DNA from: Gonocerus acuteangulatus
Lineage: Eukaryota > Arthropoda > Insecta > Hemiptera > Coreidae
Assembly (NCBI GenBank): GCA_946811695.1
Contig: OX328123.1
Span: 9,805,698 to 9,869,697 of the forward strand
DNA length: 64,000 nucleotides
Direction of reading: 5' to 3'
Under the pieces are notes generated by a model. It had not been told where the DNA came from. It worked only from the letters and a program-made list of their open reading frames with translations, and made no database searches. Made by a program: the position numbers and the translations under genes. Shown here piece after piece: positions 11,991-25,231 of the stretch (position 1 is the first letter of the stretch; each line of letters opens with the position of its first letter).

Positions 11991-12509
11991 ATAACAAAAT
12001 ATAAACATTAAATTAACCTGAATTAATTTACATCATTCCATTCTTTTTTTTTTTTAAATTGATCCTCTTATTTTTGTAATGTTGTTATAATTCATCAATT
12101 TTTTTTTGTCATAAATATGCCTGTGTGGCATTAGTGTTCCGGGAGTATATTTAGATACTCAAATTAGTTTATTCAATTCTTGTTGCAGTTGTTTTTCATT
12201 TTATCTTTTTTTCGTTTTTTTTTTTTAATTTAGTTTTTAGTGTTTTTTTTTTTGTTTTTTTTTTTTGTCTAGACTGAAAACACCTCCTTCATCATGAGCT
12301 CATCACTAAAATTGCGAAGCTCAAAATAAAATAATATAAATTTATATTTAAGGAATTACACCACCTTGAGATTTACAAAAAAAATCTAAAAAATTGTTTA
12401 TTCTTAAATTTTTCAGGCTTTTCAGTATTTCTTTAATATCTGTACAATATATCTCATGACCCATTTTATTAAATTTACAAAATAAATTCTTAAACATTTA
12501 CTGTGTAGG

Positions 12510-12587
12510 ATTTTTAGCGCGGTTCCTCCCTCCCACATAGGGAGGAACCCCGCTTATAAGGTTGATCTCATGACGGTGGTTCAAATT

Positions 12588-12656
<69 letters not shown>

Positions 12657-12671
12657 TTATATATATGTATA

Positions 12672-12725
<54 letters not shown>

Positions 12726-13130
12726 TATACATATATATAAATATATACATATGTGTCTGTTCGCTCTCTAGGTAGAAGACGAATGGTCCGATTTTGATGA
12801 AATTTGGTACAAATATCCGTCGTCCAATTTGAAAGGTCAAGTTCGTTAACCAGCGAAATCCGTCCACTGGAAGATGGCGTTTGGGGCGAAATTCGCGCAA
12901 AAAAAATCGTAACGCTTACGTTTTTGAGTTCATAAGCTTGTAAGCACTCGTTTTATGGGCTTCTTGGGCTAGGAAAACGAATGAAACCATTTTCAAGGCG
13001 ATAGCTTTAACCGTTTTCGAGAAAATTGGAAAAATAGTTTTTGAATACCGTTTTTGGTTTGGGTACTTAGAATCATGGGATTCAGTTGAAACATTTTCTG
13101 CATGTTATTATTGGGTTCCCTCCTCTTAAA
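12510..13130 (+). mobile_element. Dispersed family 5 with internal TA microsatellite
   Basis: Starts with a hairpin GCGGTTCCTCCCTC / AGGGAGGAACCCCGC, then a (TA)n block (12590-12755), then TCCGATTTTGATGAAATTTG and GGAAGATGGCGTTTGGGGCG. Further copies: 38680-39400, 60110-60780, 33755-33900 (5' part), 34810-35110, and one at 24890-26990 in reverse, split by the Penelope-like insertion. The 'IYIYIY' open frames are microsatellite artefacts. Confidence 0.6.
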
Positions 13131-13139
13131 TTATATTAG

Positions 13140-13260
13140 CGCCTACATCCAGGGTGCTGCCAGGAATTTAATGTGTAGGATGCGCCGGTGGGGATCGAAC
13201 CCACCAACTCCAGCTGATGAATCTAGCGCAATTGCCACTAGACCACGGGAGACCAAGATG
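13140..13260 (-). mobile_element. SINE S1 copy, head and middle
   Basis: Reverse complement carries GGGTTCGATCCCCACCGGCG-type B box and GGTCTCCCGTGGTCTAGTGG. The downstream AAGATGGTGTATTATAATTA recurs after the next copy at 13557, so the two copies arose by local duplication. Confidence 0.65.
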
Positions 13261-13326
13261 GTGTATTATAATTAAATTGATGTACCGTAAAATGGGATCA
13301 AATTGGTACCAAACTGTAGGGTATTT

Positions 13327-13556
13327 TTTTTTTTTTACAACAAATCTTGGCTATTAGCGCCGACATCCAGGGTGCTGCCAGGAATTTTCTCAGCGAGCCC
13401 TGAGATGAGAAAACTGTACAAGATATCTCAAGACCCATTTTTTTAAATTTACGAAATAACTTCTTAAACATTTAATGTGTAGGATGCGCCGGTGGGGATC
13501 GAACCCGCCATCTCCCGCTTATGAATCTAGCGCGCTAGCCACTAGACCGCAGGAGA
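13327..13556 (-). mobile_element. SINE S1 copy with an internal insertion
   Basis: T-tract, tail (ATTAGCGCCGACATCCAGGG), an intervening AT-rich block resembling 12420-12505, then the tRNA-like head ending GCAGGAGACC. Confidence 0.6.
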
Positions 13557-14411
13557 CCAAGATGGTGTATTATAATTAAATTGATGTACATAAGCAGTAG
13601 GTTATGTATTTGTCTGAGGGCAAACAGACGAATATATAGGTATATATACCTATACATACCTATATATAGGTATATATTGGTCTGTTTGCACTCGTTGGGC
13701 GATTTTAGACCCTTTGGTATTAGCTAAATAAAAATATCCTTGCAGTATAGGTTTTTAACAATTTTACCACCCTGTAACAATGTGACACCATTTGACGGTA
13801 ACCTTTATCATTATGTGGAGTTATTGTGAAGCTAGATATGGGTACAACTTACCGGAAACAATTAATTGTACAAATATTATTATCGTTTTTCTGCCTCTAA
13901 TTCTGTCAAGGAGTGATGTCAATATGTGGATGAAGCCCCAAAGGATCATGATTGCTTTGAAGAGAATGAATGGCTCCAACAGAAGAGGGTTTTTCTGGAA
14001 ATTTCAGTTTATTTTAGTTTTACAGTTTATTAACAAATTTTAGGAATCCATGATTTGCAACTGCGATAGCCAGTAGATTCTGACAGTATAAAATTAGCCT
14101 TTTTTTTAAGGGCAATTCATACGTATGAAAACAAAAATTTCAAAAGCCATATAAGAAACACTTTTTTGAACAAGTAAAAAGACAAATAGTTTCTTGAAAT
14201 ACCAGAATTCAGAACCAGCCCCTTATTTGTCCTTCAATTTTAATCCCATGATGTCAAACAAAATCAGACATATGCGTAAAGGGATTGGGAAGAACGCGTG
14301 GAAATATGAAAAAAAAAAAAAAAAAAATTAAAAATAATCAGTCAGGGGATTAATTGGGATTCGGCTAGGAAAACATCAATACGATTTTTGTAAAAATCTG
14401 TATTAAGGACG

Positions 14412-14437
14412 TTTCGGCTACTCCTCGCCTTTGTCAG
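14412..14437 (-). ncRNA. Hammerhead-like core, decayed
   Basis: Minus strand reads CTGACAA (one base off consensus), GGC...GCC hairpin, GAAACGTCC. The flank (GGGATTCGGCT) is the same as at the 49 kb palindrome. An inverted match to that flank lies at 15853-15877. Confidence 0.35.
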
Positions 14438-14767
14438 CTAAAAGACAAAACACAAATGCAGAATCAATAAACAGAATAATTAAGCCAATCAAGAAATATT
14501 GTAGATCCACAAATGCAAATCAGTTATAAGAACATTTTGTAATTAACACCAATAATTAACAGAACATTATAAATAGCTAAGTGAACAATAGGTTTTTCAT
14601 AGAACTTAGTTCAGAGTATGTACAAATACAAAAAAAAAAATAAAAGTAGTAGATAGGAGAAATGCCTTGTATGATTATTTTGTAATTTTTATTTTTCTGT
14701 AATTTATATTGTTGGTATTGTTGTTAGTAATTAATATTGTTAGTAATTTTTATATATATATATATAT

Positions 14768-14930
14768 TAACGGCTCATCAACTATTTGTCTATTAGCGCC
14801 GGGCTATCTATAGGTTGCCACCCTTTTATAATGCCAACAGCACGTGGTCGGTCACCCATTCAGGTACTGACCACGCCCGACGTTGCTAAACTTCGGTGAT
14901 CTACGGGAACCGGTGCATTCAACATGGCTA
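14768..14930 (-). mobile_element. 5S rRNA-headed SINE
   Basis: Minus strand reads GATCACCGAAGTTTAGCAAC, GTCGGGCGTGGTCAGTACCT, GAATGGGTGACCGACCACGT: a 5S rRNA body with its internal promoter region. It continues GGTGGCAACCTATAGATAGC and a tail GGCGCTAATAGAC...GTTGATGAGCCGT. Sits inside the 28-bp minisatellite. Confidence 0.8.
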
Positions 14931-15089
14931 GTAATTTGTATTGTTGGTATTATTGTTAGTAAGTTATATTGTTGGTAATATTGTTAGTAATTTATATTGT
15001 TGGTATTATTGTTAGTAATTTATATTGTTGGTAGTATTGTTAGTAATTTATATCGTTGGTAATATTGTTAGTAATTTTTTTTTATTTAT

Positions 15090-15258
15090 TTAAATTTTAA
15101 CGTCCATTTATTATTAACTAGGAATTTTAGGACGGGTTATCGATAGGTTACCACCCTTTCCTAGCCAGGATAGGGCTGATGCCTTTTCTTTTTTCTAAAG
15201 AAAAGCCACCACCCCTAGTGGGAATCGAACCCACGACCTTTGGCTCAGAGTGTTAAGA
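15090..15258 (-). mobile_element. SINE, tRNA-headed family S2, 5' truncated
   Basis: Minus strand: GGTCGTGGGTTCGATTCCCA (B box), GTGGCTTTTCTTTAGAAAA, GGTGGTAACCTATCGATAAC, ending AATAAATGGACGTTAAAATT. Confidence 0.75.
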
Positions 15259-16082
15259 TAGTAATTTATATTGTTGGTAATATTGTTAGTAATTTATATT
15301 GTTGGTAATATTGTTAGTAATTTATATTGTTGGTAATATTGTTAGTAATTTATATTGTTGGTAATATTGTTAGTAATTTATATTGTTGGTAATATTGTTA
15401 GTAATTTATATTGTTGGTAATATTGTTAGTAATTTATATTGTTGGTAATATTGTTAGAAATTTATATTGTTGGTAATATTGTTAGAAATTTATATTGTTG
15501 GTAATATTGTTAGTAATTTATATTGCTGGTAATATTGTTAGTAATTTATATTGCTGGTAATATTGTTAGTAATTTATATTGCTGGTAATATTGTTAGTAA
15601 TATTGTTAGTAATTTATATTGTTGGTAATATTGTTAGAAATTTATATTGTTGGTAATATTGTTATTAATTTATATTGCTGGTAATATTGTTAGTAATTTA
15701 TATTGCTGGTAATATTGTTAGTAATATTGTTAGTAATTTATATTGTTGGTAATATTGTTAGTAATTTATATTGTTGGTAGTATTGTTAGTAATTTATATT
15801 ATTGGTATTGATGTTTGCAAATTGTATTGTTGGTATTGATTTTTTAAAATAGCTGAATCCCAACTATTCCCTGACTGCTTTCCACCTTGAAGGCTAACTA
15901 TAATTAGATAATTATCTACATCTCAAAATAAAATTTATCTTATATTTGAGGGCTCCAAAAGTCAAGGGGTCTAATTGACATTTTTGAAAAAAAAAATGAG
16001 TTAGTTACAGGAATGGGTGTGAACACCGTAATCTTGTGGGTGGTAAAGAGATGCTAGTGATTTTCTTGACAGGTGCTGTCAC

Positions 16083-17175
16083 CTAGCTTGTGTTCTCTTG
16101 TGTATTGTCACTTTTTAGCACATTCCTCCGAAGGAAAGTAGCTATTGAGGTTGGACTCATGACGGAATTTTTGAAAAATTTCTTCAAATCTTTATCGATC
16201 CTACCTAGTAGACACCGAAAATGACCCCAGTTGAAATTTATATATATATGTGTGTGTGTGTCTGTTAACACGATAGCGGCCAGAGTTTTTGTTTTTTCGC
16301 CACGAAACTTGGTATGTAGCATTCAATTAGCAATCCATTGAACGAGTTCGTTAACCACCAAAGTCGGTCAACCGGAAGGGGGGGGGGGGGTTACCCAGAA
16401 CCCAAAACACTAATTTGACTATGTCAGCCGTAATATTTGTTATATTTCAACAAAAGTTGGTATTCGTAGTGGTAATATAGAGAGAAAAGTGAGATATAAA
16501 AATGAACTAAATCGGACCATTAGAAGGGGTGGGGGTTTACTCCGGACCCACAATACCAATTCGCCACTACCAGCCGTGATTTTTGGTATATTTCGACGAA
16601 ACTCGGTATTCGTAGTGGTAATCTACAGGTAAATATGTGTTGCAAAAATAAACTAAATCGGTTCATTAAAAGGGGGGGTTTACTCCGGACCCAAATTCCT
16701 AATATACTCATACCGGTCGTAATTTCTGCTGTATTGTAACGAAACGCGGTATACGTCGTGGATAACACATGAGAAAGAAGTGTTGTAAAAATGAGCTGAA
16801 TCGGTCAATCGGAAAGCGGGGGTTTAATTTGTAATATATTTCAATAGAAAAGCCCGCCAGACGTAGGTTCACAAAGCCGCCGAAAGGAGCGCTTTCTACC
16901 ACTACAGTGACTGTATCCTGTTCCTGCGTTAGATCAAAATACGATAATATGAGGTTTTTTGTATTTATTACGTAGTGTAGTAGGTACCATGTGTAAACAT
17001 AACTCTGGAAGCAAATTAATAATTGATCAGTTACTCATTACAAATTTAAAGGAGAACTATTCATGTTTTTATTTTATTTATGTAGGATATTTTAAGCAAA
17101 TTGTTCTGGAAAGCAGTCTACACTAGCCAAATTCTGAGGAAAGTGCTTAGTTATGTCCTGCGTGACGGACTTATT
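16083..17175 (-). mobile_element. Dispersed family 3, reverse copy
   Basis: Aligns in reverse with 31612-32745: short TA/TG microsatellite, three degenerate internal units around GGGTCCGGAGTAAACCCCC, then the terminal GTCCGTCACGCAGGAC. The minus-strand open frames inside (16083-16902) follow the internal units and lack motifs. Non-autonomous element of unknown type. Confidence 0.55.
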
Positions 17176-18000
17176 TAATATTAAGTCCAGAAGGAAATTA
17201 AAGGGTCTATGTGAGGATTCTCAAATTCTTTTGCATATTAATCATAAACCAGATGATTTACCTATTATGTATCATCGATAATAAACAGTAAGTACCTTAG
17301 GATTCGTTTAGTATGATCGGAATTGTAATAACCTAGTTTTTGCTATTATCACATATTCCTCTAGTATTTCTAAAGTGACACAACTCAACTGAAAATGGTG
17401 AACAAGGTCTGTAGCTAAGTACATACAGGTTTGACGGTTGATAAAGATATATTTATCATGTCTTTCATAGTCAAAACTGAAAAATACAGATTTTCGAGTT
17501 GTGTTGCCTTAGAAATACTAGTACCCTTGTGTTTGACTTTGACTCCGCTTTCCTCAAAAAATTGCGTTTGTTCATTTAGAGTTTAATAAGAATTCACTAG
17601 ATATTCTTGACTTTATGATAGTTTAATATTTGCATCAACATAACTAAAATATCATTATGAATTGAAAATAAATTCATTTGAGTTTTCGAGTAAGTTCCTA
17701 CTGAGGAAACGTGTGTCTTGTTTTTGAAACACGTGTCAGCAAACAATATTGAATTCTTGACATTTGTTATCAATAGAAACTCGACAAATATTCTAATTCT
17801 CAGATAAGAGTTATATCTTGTCATTGTGCCCACTCAAAGGAATCCATATCGAATAAAGCCTTCATTTCAATGTTAATAGAATTATATTCAACATTTAATT
17901 GTATATTATATCAGCATTAGCACTTGTAGCTATGAAAGAATTTTTGAAGAAAAACAATTTTTCTTCACATCTACCTACAAATCAGATACCGAAAATAACC
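17176..18000. other. No recognised feature
   Basis: AT-rich single-copy-looking sequence; an open frame on the minus strand (17597-17833) has no recognisable motif. Confidence 0.4.
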
Positions 18001-18016
18001 CCCGTTACAATTTCTC

Positions 18017-18214
<198 letters not shown>

Positions 18215-18635
18215 GCGTGCCTATTTAAACGACACTTTTGATCTATTTTTTTTCAAAGGCTTAAATGATTCCTTAAATAATCAAAAATGATATCCAATAG
18301 CGTTTATGTGGCGAAAAAGTTTTTAAATGTTCAATAAATTTCAGTATCAAAAACCATTTTTTAAATCTTTATTACAAGAAAAATGAAAAAAAAAAAAAAT
18401 AAATAAAAAAGATGGGGAAATGAACATTTGAATCCATTATTTTATTTATTTAAATTTTTATCGTCCATTATTATTAACTACGAATTTGGGGACGGGTTAT
18501 CTACAGGTTACCACCCTTAGAATCTATTATACTACTTTAAAGTATAATGAATCTATTATACTTTAAAGTAGTTTTTCTCAAAACTAAGTTTTTGAAATTG
18601 GGCGCTACTCTAGCGCCTTCAATTTTCACCCATCA

Positions 18636-21600
18636 ACTTCAAATCTTAACTGCAGCTTCCTAATGGTATTTGCTAGTACGTACAACTTCAAATCTTAACT
18701 GCAGCTTCCTAATGGTATTTGCTAGTACGTACAACTTCAAATCTTAACTGCAGCTTCCTAATGGTATTTGCTAGTACGTACAACTTCAAATCTTAACTGC
18801 AGCTTCCTAATGGTATTTGCTAGTACGTACAACTTCAAATCTTAACTGCAGCTTCCTAATGGTATTTGCTAGTACGTACAACTTCAAATCTTAACTGCAG
18901 CTTCCTAATGGTATTTGCTAGTACGTACAACTTCAAATCTTAACTGCAGCTTCCTAATGGTATTTGCTAGTACGTACAACTTCAAATCTTAACTGCAGCT
19001 TCCTAATGGTATTTGCTAGTACGTACAACTTCAAATCTTAACTGCAGCTTCCTAATGGTATTTGCTAGTACGTACAACTTCAAATCTTAACTGCAGCTTC
19101 CTAATGGTATTTGCTAGTACGTACAACTTCAAATCTTAACTGCAGCTTCCTAATGGTATTTGCTAGTACGTACAACTTCAAATCTTAACTGCAGCTTCCT
19201 AATGGTATTTGCTAGTACGTACAACTTCAAATCTTAACTGCAGCTTCCTAATGGTATTTGCTAGTACGTACAAGTTCAAATCTTAACTGCAGCTTCCTAA
19301 TGGTATTTGCTAGTACGTACAACTTCAAATCTTAACTGCAGCTTCCTAATGGTATTTGCTAGTACGTACAACTTCAAATCTTAACTGCAGCTTCCTAATG
19401 GTATTTGCTAGTACGTACAACTTCAAATCTTAACTGCAGCTTCCTAATGGTATTTGCTAGTACGTACAACTTCAAATCTTAACTGCAGCTTCCTAATGGT
19501 ATTTGCTAGTACGTACAACTTCAAATCTTAACTGCAGCTTCCTAATGGTATTTGCTAGTACGTACAACTTCAAATCTTAACTTCAGCTTCCTAATGGTAT
19601 TTGCTAGTACGTACAACTTCAAATCTTAACTGCAGCTTCCTAATGGTATTTGCTAGTACGTACAACTTCAAATCTTAACTGCAGCTTCCTAATGGTATTT
19701 GCTAGTACGTACAACTTCAAATCTTAACTGCAGCTTCCTAATGGTATTTGCTAGTACGTACAACTTCAAATCTTAACTGCAGCTTCCTAATGGTATTTGC
19801 TAGTACGTACAAGTTCAAATCTTAACTGCAGCTTCCTAATGGTATTTGCTAGTACGTACAACTTCAAATCTTAACTGCAGCTTCCTAATGGTATTTGCTA
19901 GTACGTACAACTTCAAATCTTAACTGCAGCTTCCTAATGGTATTTGCTAGTACGTACAACTTCAAATCTTAACTGCAGCTTCCTAATGGTATTTGCTAGT
20001 ACGTACAACTTCAAATCTTAACTGCAGCTTCCTAATGGTATTTGCTAGTACCTACAACTTCAAATCTTAACTGCAGCTTCCTAATGGTATTTGCTAGTAC
20101 GTACAACTTCAAATCTTAACTGCAGCTTCCTAATGGTATTTGCTAGTACCTACAACTTCAAATCTTAACTGCAGCTTCCTAATGGTATTTGCTAGTACCT
20201 ACAACTTCAAATCTTAACTGCAGCTTCCTAATGGTATTTGCTAGTACGTACAACTTCAAATCTTAACAGCAGCTTCCTAATGGTATTTGCTAGTACCTAC
20301 AACTTCAAATCTTAACTGCAGCTTCCTAATGGTATTTGCTAGTACGTACAACTTCAAATCTTAACTGCAGCTTCCTAATGGTATTTGCTAGTACCTACAA
20401 CTTCAAATCTTAACTGCAGCTTCCTAATGGTATTTGCTAGTACCTACAACTTCAAATCTTAACTGCAGCTTCCTAATGGTATTTGCTAGTACGTACAACT
20501 TCAAATCTTAACTGCAGCTTCCTAATGGTATTTGCTAGTACCTACAACTTCAAATCTTAACTGCAGCTTCCTAATGGTATTTGCTAGTACGTACAACTTC
20601 AAATCTTAACTGCAGCTTCCTAATGGTATTTGCTAGTACCTACAACTTCAAATCTTAACTGCAGCTTCCTAATGGTATTTGCTAGTACCTACAACTTCAA
20701 ATCTTAACTGCAGCTTCCTAATGGTATTTGCTAGTACGTACAACTTCAAATCTTAACAGCAGCTTCCTAATGGTATTTGCTAGTACCTACAACTTCAAAT
20801 CTTAACTGCAGCTTCCTAATGGTATTTGCTAGTACGTACAACTTCAAATCTTAACTGCAGCTTCCTAATGGTATTTGCTAGTACCTACAACTTCAAATCT
20901 TAACTGCAGCTTCCTAATGGTATTTGCTAGTACGTACAACTTCAAATCTTAACTGCAGCTTCCTAATGGTATTTGCTAGTACCTACAACTTCAAATCTTA
21001 ACTGCAGCTTCCTAATGGTATTTGCTAGTACGTACAACTTCAAATCTTAACAGCAGCTTCCTAATGGTATTTGCTAGTACCTACAACTTCAAATCTTAAC
21101 TGCAGCTTCCTAATGGTATTTGCTAGTACGTACAACTTCAAATCTTAACTGCAGCTTCCTAATGGTATTTGCTAGTACCTACAACTTCAAATCTTAACTG
21201 CAGCTTCCTAATGGTATTTGCTAGTACCTACAACTTCAAATCTTAACTGCAGCTTCCTAATGGTATTTGCTAGTACGTACAACTTCAAATCTTAACTGCA
21301 GCTTCCTAATGGTATTTGCTAGTACGTACAACTTCAAATCTTAACTGCAGCTTCCTAATGGTATTTGCTAGTACCTACAACTTCAAATCTTAACTGCAGC
21401 TTCCTAATGGTATTTGCTAGTACCTACAACTTCAAATCTTAACTGCAGCTTCCTAATGGTATTTGCTAGTACGTACAACTTCAAATCTTAACTGCAGCTT
21501 CCTAATGGTATTTGCTAGTACCTACAACTTCAAATCTTAACTGCAGCTTCCTAATGGTATTTGCTAGTACGTACAACTTCAAATCTTAACTGCAGCTTCC

Positions 21601-23689
21601 TAATGGTATTTGCTAGTACCTACAACTTCAAATCTTAACTGCAGCTTCCTAATGGTATTTGCTAGTACCTACAACTTCAAATCTTAACTGCAGCTTCCTA
21701 ATGGTATTTGCTAGTACCTACAACTTCAAATCTTAACTGCAGCTTCCTAATGGTATTTGCTAGTACCTACAACTTCAAATCTTAACTGCAGCTTCCTAAT
21801 GGTATTTGCTAGTACCTACAACTTCAAATCTTAACTGCAGCTTCCTAATGGTATTTGCTAGTACGTACAACTTCAAATCTTAACTGCAGCTTCCTAATGG
21901 TATTTGCTAGTACGTACAACTTCAAATCTTAACTGCAGCTTCCTAATGGTATTTGCTAGTACCTACAACTTCAAATCTTAACTGCAGCTTCCTAATGGTA
22001 TTTGCTAGTACCTACAACTTCAAATCTTAACTGCAGCTTCCTAATGGTATTTGCTAGTACGTACAACTTCAAATCTTAACTGCAGCTTCCTAATGGTATT
22101 TGCTAGTACCTACAACTTCAAATCTTAACTGCAGCTTCCTAATGGTATTTGCTAGTACGTACAACTTCAAATCTTAACTGCAGCTTCCTAATGGTATTTG
22201 CTAGTACCTACAACTTCAAATCTTAACTGCAGCTTCCTAATGGTATTTGCTAGTACCTACAAACTTCAAATCTTAACTGCAGCTTCCTAATGGTATTTGC
22301 TAGTACCTACAACTTCAAATCTTAACTGCAGCTTCCTAATGGTATTTGCTAGTACGTACAACTTCAAATCTTAACTGCAGCTTCCTAATGGTATTTGCTA
22401 GTACCTACAACTTCAAATCTTAACTGCAGCTTCCTAATGGTATTTGCTAGTACCTACAACTTCAAATCTTAACTGCAGCTTCCTAATGGTATTTGCTAGT
22501 TACGTACAACTTCAAATCTTAACTGCAGCTTCCTAATGGTATTTGCTAGTACCTACAACTTCAAAATCTTAACTGCAGCTTCCTAATGGTATTTGCTAGT
22601 ACCTACAACTTCAAATCTTAACTGCAGCTTCCTAATGGTATTTGCTAGTACGTACAACTTCAAATCTTAACAGCAGCTTCCTAATGGTATTTGCTAGTAC
22701 CTACAACTTCAAATCTTAACTGCAGCTTCCTAATGGTATTTGCTAGTACGTACAACTTCAAATCTTAACTGCAGCTTCCTAATGGTATTTGCTAGTACGT
22801 ACAACTTCAAATCTTAACTGCAGCTTCCTAATGGTATTTGCTAGTACGTACAACTTCAAATCTTAACTGCAGCTTCCTAATGGTATTTGCTAGTACGTAC
22901 AACTTCAAATCTTAACTGCAGCTTCCTAATGGTATTTGCTAGTACCTACAACTTCAAATCTTAACTGCAGCTTCCTAATGGTATTTGCTAGTACGTACAA
23001 CTTCAAATCTTAACTGCAGCTTCCTAATGGTATTTGCTAGTACGTACAAACTTCAAATCTTAACTGCAGCTTCCTAATGGTATTTGCTAGTACGTACAAC
23101 TTCAAATCTTAACTGCAGCTTCCTAATGGTATTTGCTAGTACGTACAACTTCAAATCTTAACTGCAGCTTCCTAATGGTATTTGCTAGTACCTACAACTT
23201 CAAATCTTAACTGCAGCTTCCTAATGGTATTTGCTAGTACGTACAACTTCAAATCTTAACTGCAGCTTCCTAATGGTATTTGCTAGTACGTACAACTTCA
23301 AATCTTAACTGCAGCTTCCTAATGGTATTTGCTAGTACGTACAACTTCAAATCTTAACTGCAGCTTCCTAATGGTATTTGCTAGTACGTACAACTTCAAA
23401 TCTTAACTGCAGCTTCCTAATGGTATTTGCTAGTACGTACAACTTCAAATCTTAACTGCAGCTTCCTATGGTATTTGCTAGTACGTACAACTTCAAATCT
23501 TAACTGCAGCTTCCTAATGGTATTTGCTAGTACGTACAACTTCAAATCTTAACTGCAGCTTCCTAATGGTATTTGCTAGTACCTACAACTTCAAATCTTA
23601 ACAGCAGCTTCCTAATGGTATTTGCTAGTACCTACAACTTCAAATCTTAACTGCAGCTTCCTAATGGTATTTGCTAGTACGTACAACTT
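18636..23689 (+). repeat. 49-bp satellite, about 103 copies
   Basis: Unit ACTTCAAATCTTAACTGCAG + CTTCCTAATGGTATTTGCTA + GTACGTACA, almost invariant over 5 kb. Each unit has CTGCAG and the palindrome GTACGTAC. The first 28 or so units carry GTACGTAC; from 20049 a GTACCTAC form alternates with it. A CTTAACAGC form marks 20265, 20755, 21049, 22669 and 23600, at spacings of 10, 6, 33 and 19 units. Single-base indels occur at about 22261, 22500, 22563, 23049 and 23467. Confidence 0.97.
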
Positions 23690-23821
23690 GTTCAATTTAT
23701 TGAATTGTAACGATTTGATGATGATTTTTTTTAATTGAAAATGAAGAATCGTTCACAATTTTCGAAAACAATTAATATTTCTTAAACATCCCACGTAATT
23801 TACTACATTTTACCTCCTTCT

Positions 23822-23822
<1 letters not shown>

Positions 23823-23884
<62 letters not shown>
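23823..23884 (+). repeat. (TA)n microsatellite
   Basis: About 31 TA repeats. The AT-rich stretch before it (23700-23820) resembles 44575-44690. Confidence 0.95.
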
Positions 23885-23887
<3 letters not shown>

Positions 23888-24355
23888 TGGAACGGCATTT
23901 TTCTCCAGCGGTGGTACTCCTCTTTCTTCCTCGGTGGTTGCCAAGGGAATGAAATTTTCCTCGATCTGGGCGCCCTTTCTACTCTCTAGCCACAGTATCG
24001 GCGGACCAATGGCGTTGAAGCTCCCTGGTGTAGTTGGGATTCTGTCCGTTAGTAGCGCTGATGGTATTGCGTCTTTTTTTCCTGTAATTTCCTCGCCGTA
24101 AGGTTTAATATGATTGATGCTTATTTATATATATATATATATATATATATGAGTGTGTATGTGTATTTGTATTCGTATATATAACCTGAAATTAAAAAAT
24201 ATAACCTCTTTTCTTGTACGGATTTTGAACAGAATTGGAAGAATGATTATCAGAATTTGAAGATATCTTGTTGCAGTATTATATAAAGCGAACCAGAGGC
24301 ATGAAAGGTACAAAAAATAGAAATGGTTTACTATATAAATGTATTTCATAGTTAC

Positions 24356-24428
24356 CTTATGAAGACCAACTAAAAGAAGGACGCCGAATGAAATCCGTAG
24401 GAAAACTGCTGATATTTCAAACTGATTT
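24356..24428 (-). CDS. Possible exon preceding duplicated exon copy B
   Basis: Acceptor TTTTTCAG, donor AAG/GTAACT. Reads NQFEISAVFLRISFGVLLLV then GLHK, one hydrophobic segment. It leaves in phase 0, the phase in which copy B (2860-2965) enters, and so may play the same part for copy B as 31175-31285 does for copy A. The implied intron is 21 kb and contains the 49-bp satellite. Confidence 0.35.
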
Positions 24429-25231
24429 CTGAAAAATACTAAAAAATGAATTTAAAATTAGGCATTTTTATGAATTTAAAAGATCAAAAGATAAATAAAT
24501 CCTCCAAAAAAGTCCGACTCGCAGGAACTGCGTCATCTTAGTGCGGTTCCGTTCATATCCCTAGTGTCATTTAAAAAGACTGCAATAGAAACACTTATTA
24601 TTTTGGTTCGACCATTCTTGAAAATTTTTATGACCGGTGACAAAGGCCCAGCGCACCCTTTTACCTCGAACGCCCTACAGCTGGCTTAGCCAGGCCCCAC
24701 TGTTACAGACATGAAATTCTTATTTCATAACTCAATGTATTCAAAAATATCAAAATGTTTCTAATTTTCTTGACTTCTTCTACTGTAATAGTAATTCTAA
24801 AAATAAATTCAATTTAAAACAAAAAAAAACAACCAATAAAAAACTGAGCTAAGCAACTACGAAAACCCGTTCAAAAAACAAAACAAATACATTTAATGTT
24901 TTAAGCATTTATTTCTCCGATTGACATCGACTAATCGAAAATTACTTCAGAATCTTTATTTAGTAAGCTTTCGAATGGTTACCTTCCGCTTAACAAGATT
25001 TCCAACCCATTTCGAGATATTGAGGAAAATATACTAGAAATATAAGTTTTCAAAACTTTTCATGTCTAAAAATAAAATATTTTATTCTAATCCTTCCTTA
25101 ACTCCAAACGTAACCAAAATTTAAACATCTTTACGATTACTAAATGAAGGGTATTAATTAATAATACCAACAGGTGAAGAATAACCCTTCAAACATTTTT
25201 CAAACTTTACATTTATTCCTCCATCACAACG

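Larger units (their letters stand above)
14700..15835 (+). repeat. 28-bp minisatellite interrupted by two SINEs
   Basis: Unit GTAATTTATATTGTTGGTAA + TATTGTTA, dozens of copies at 14700-14755, 14930-15080 and 15260-15835. Variants include TTGCTGG and TTAGAAA. SINEs at 14768-14930 and 15090-15258 split it. Confidence 0.9.

Noticed and set aside
12568..12900. Open frames of alternating Ile/Tyr on both strands
   Set aside because: They translate a (TA)n microsatellite. The same applies to 17899-18228, 32463-32774, 33820-34032, 38756-39045 and 49255-49494.
14768..14930. 5S rRNA gene
   Set aside because: Only a diverged 5S body fused to a SINE tail; also at 48670.
16520..16902. Two overlapping minus-strand open frames sharing residues such as FSLFLQHIF
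   Set aside because: Similarity comes from tandem internal units of the family-3 element, repeated at 31970-32420.
18636..23689. CRISPR array
   Set aside because: Units are contiguous 49-bp repeats without variable spacers, in a eukaryotic genome.
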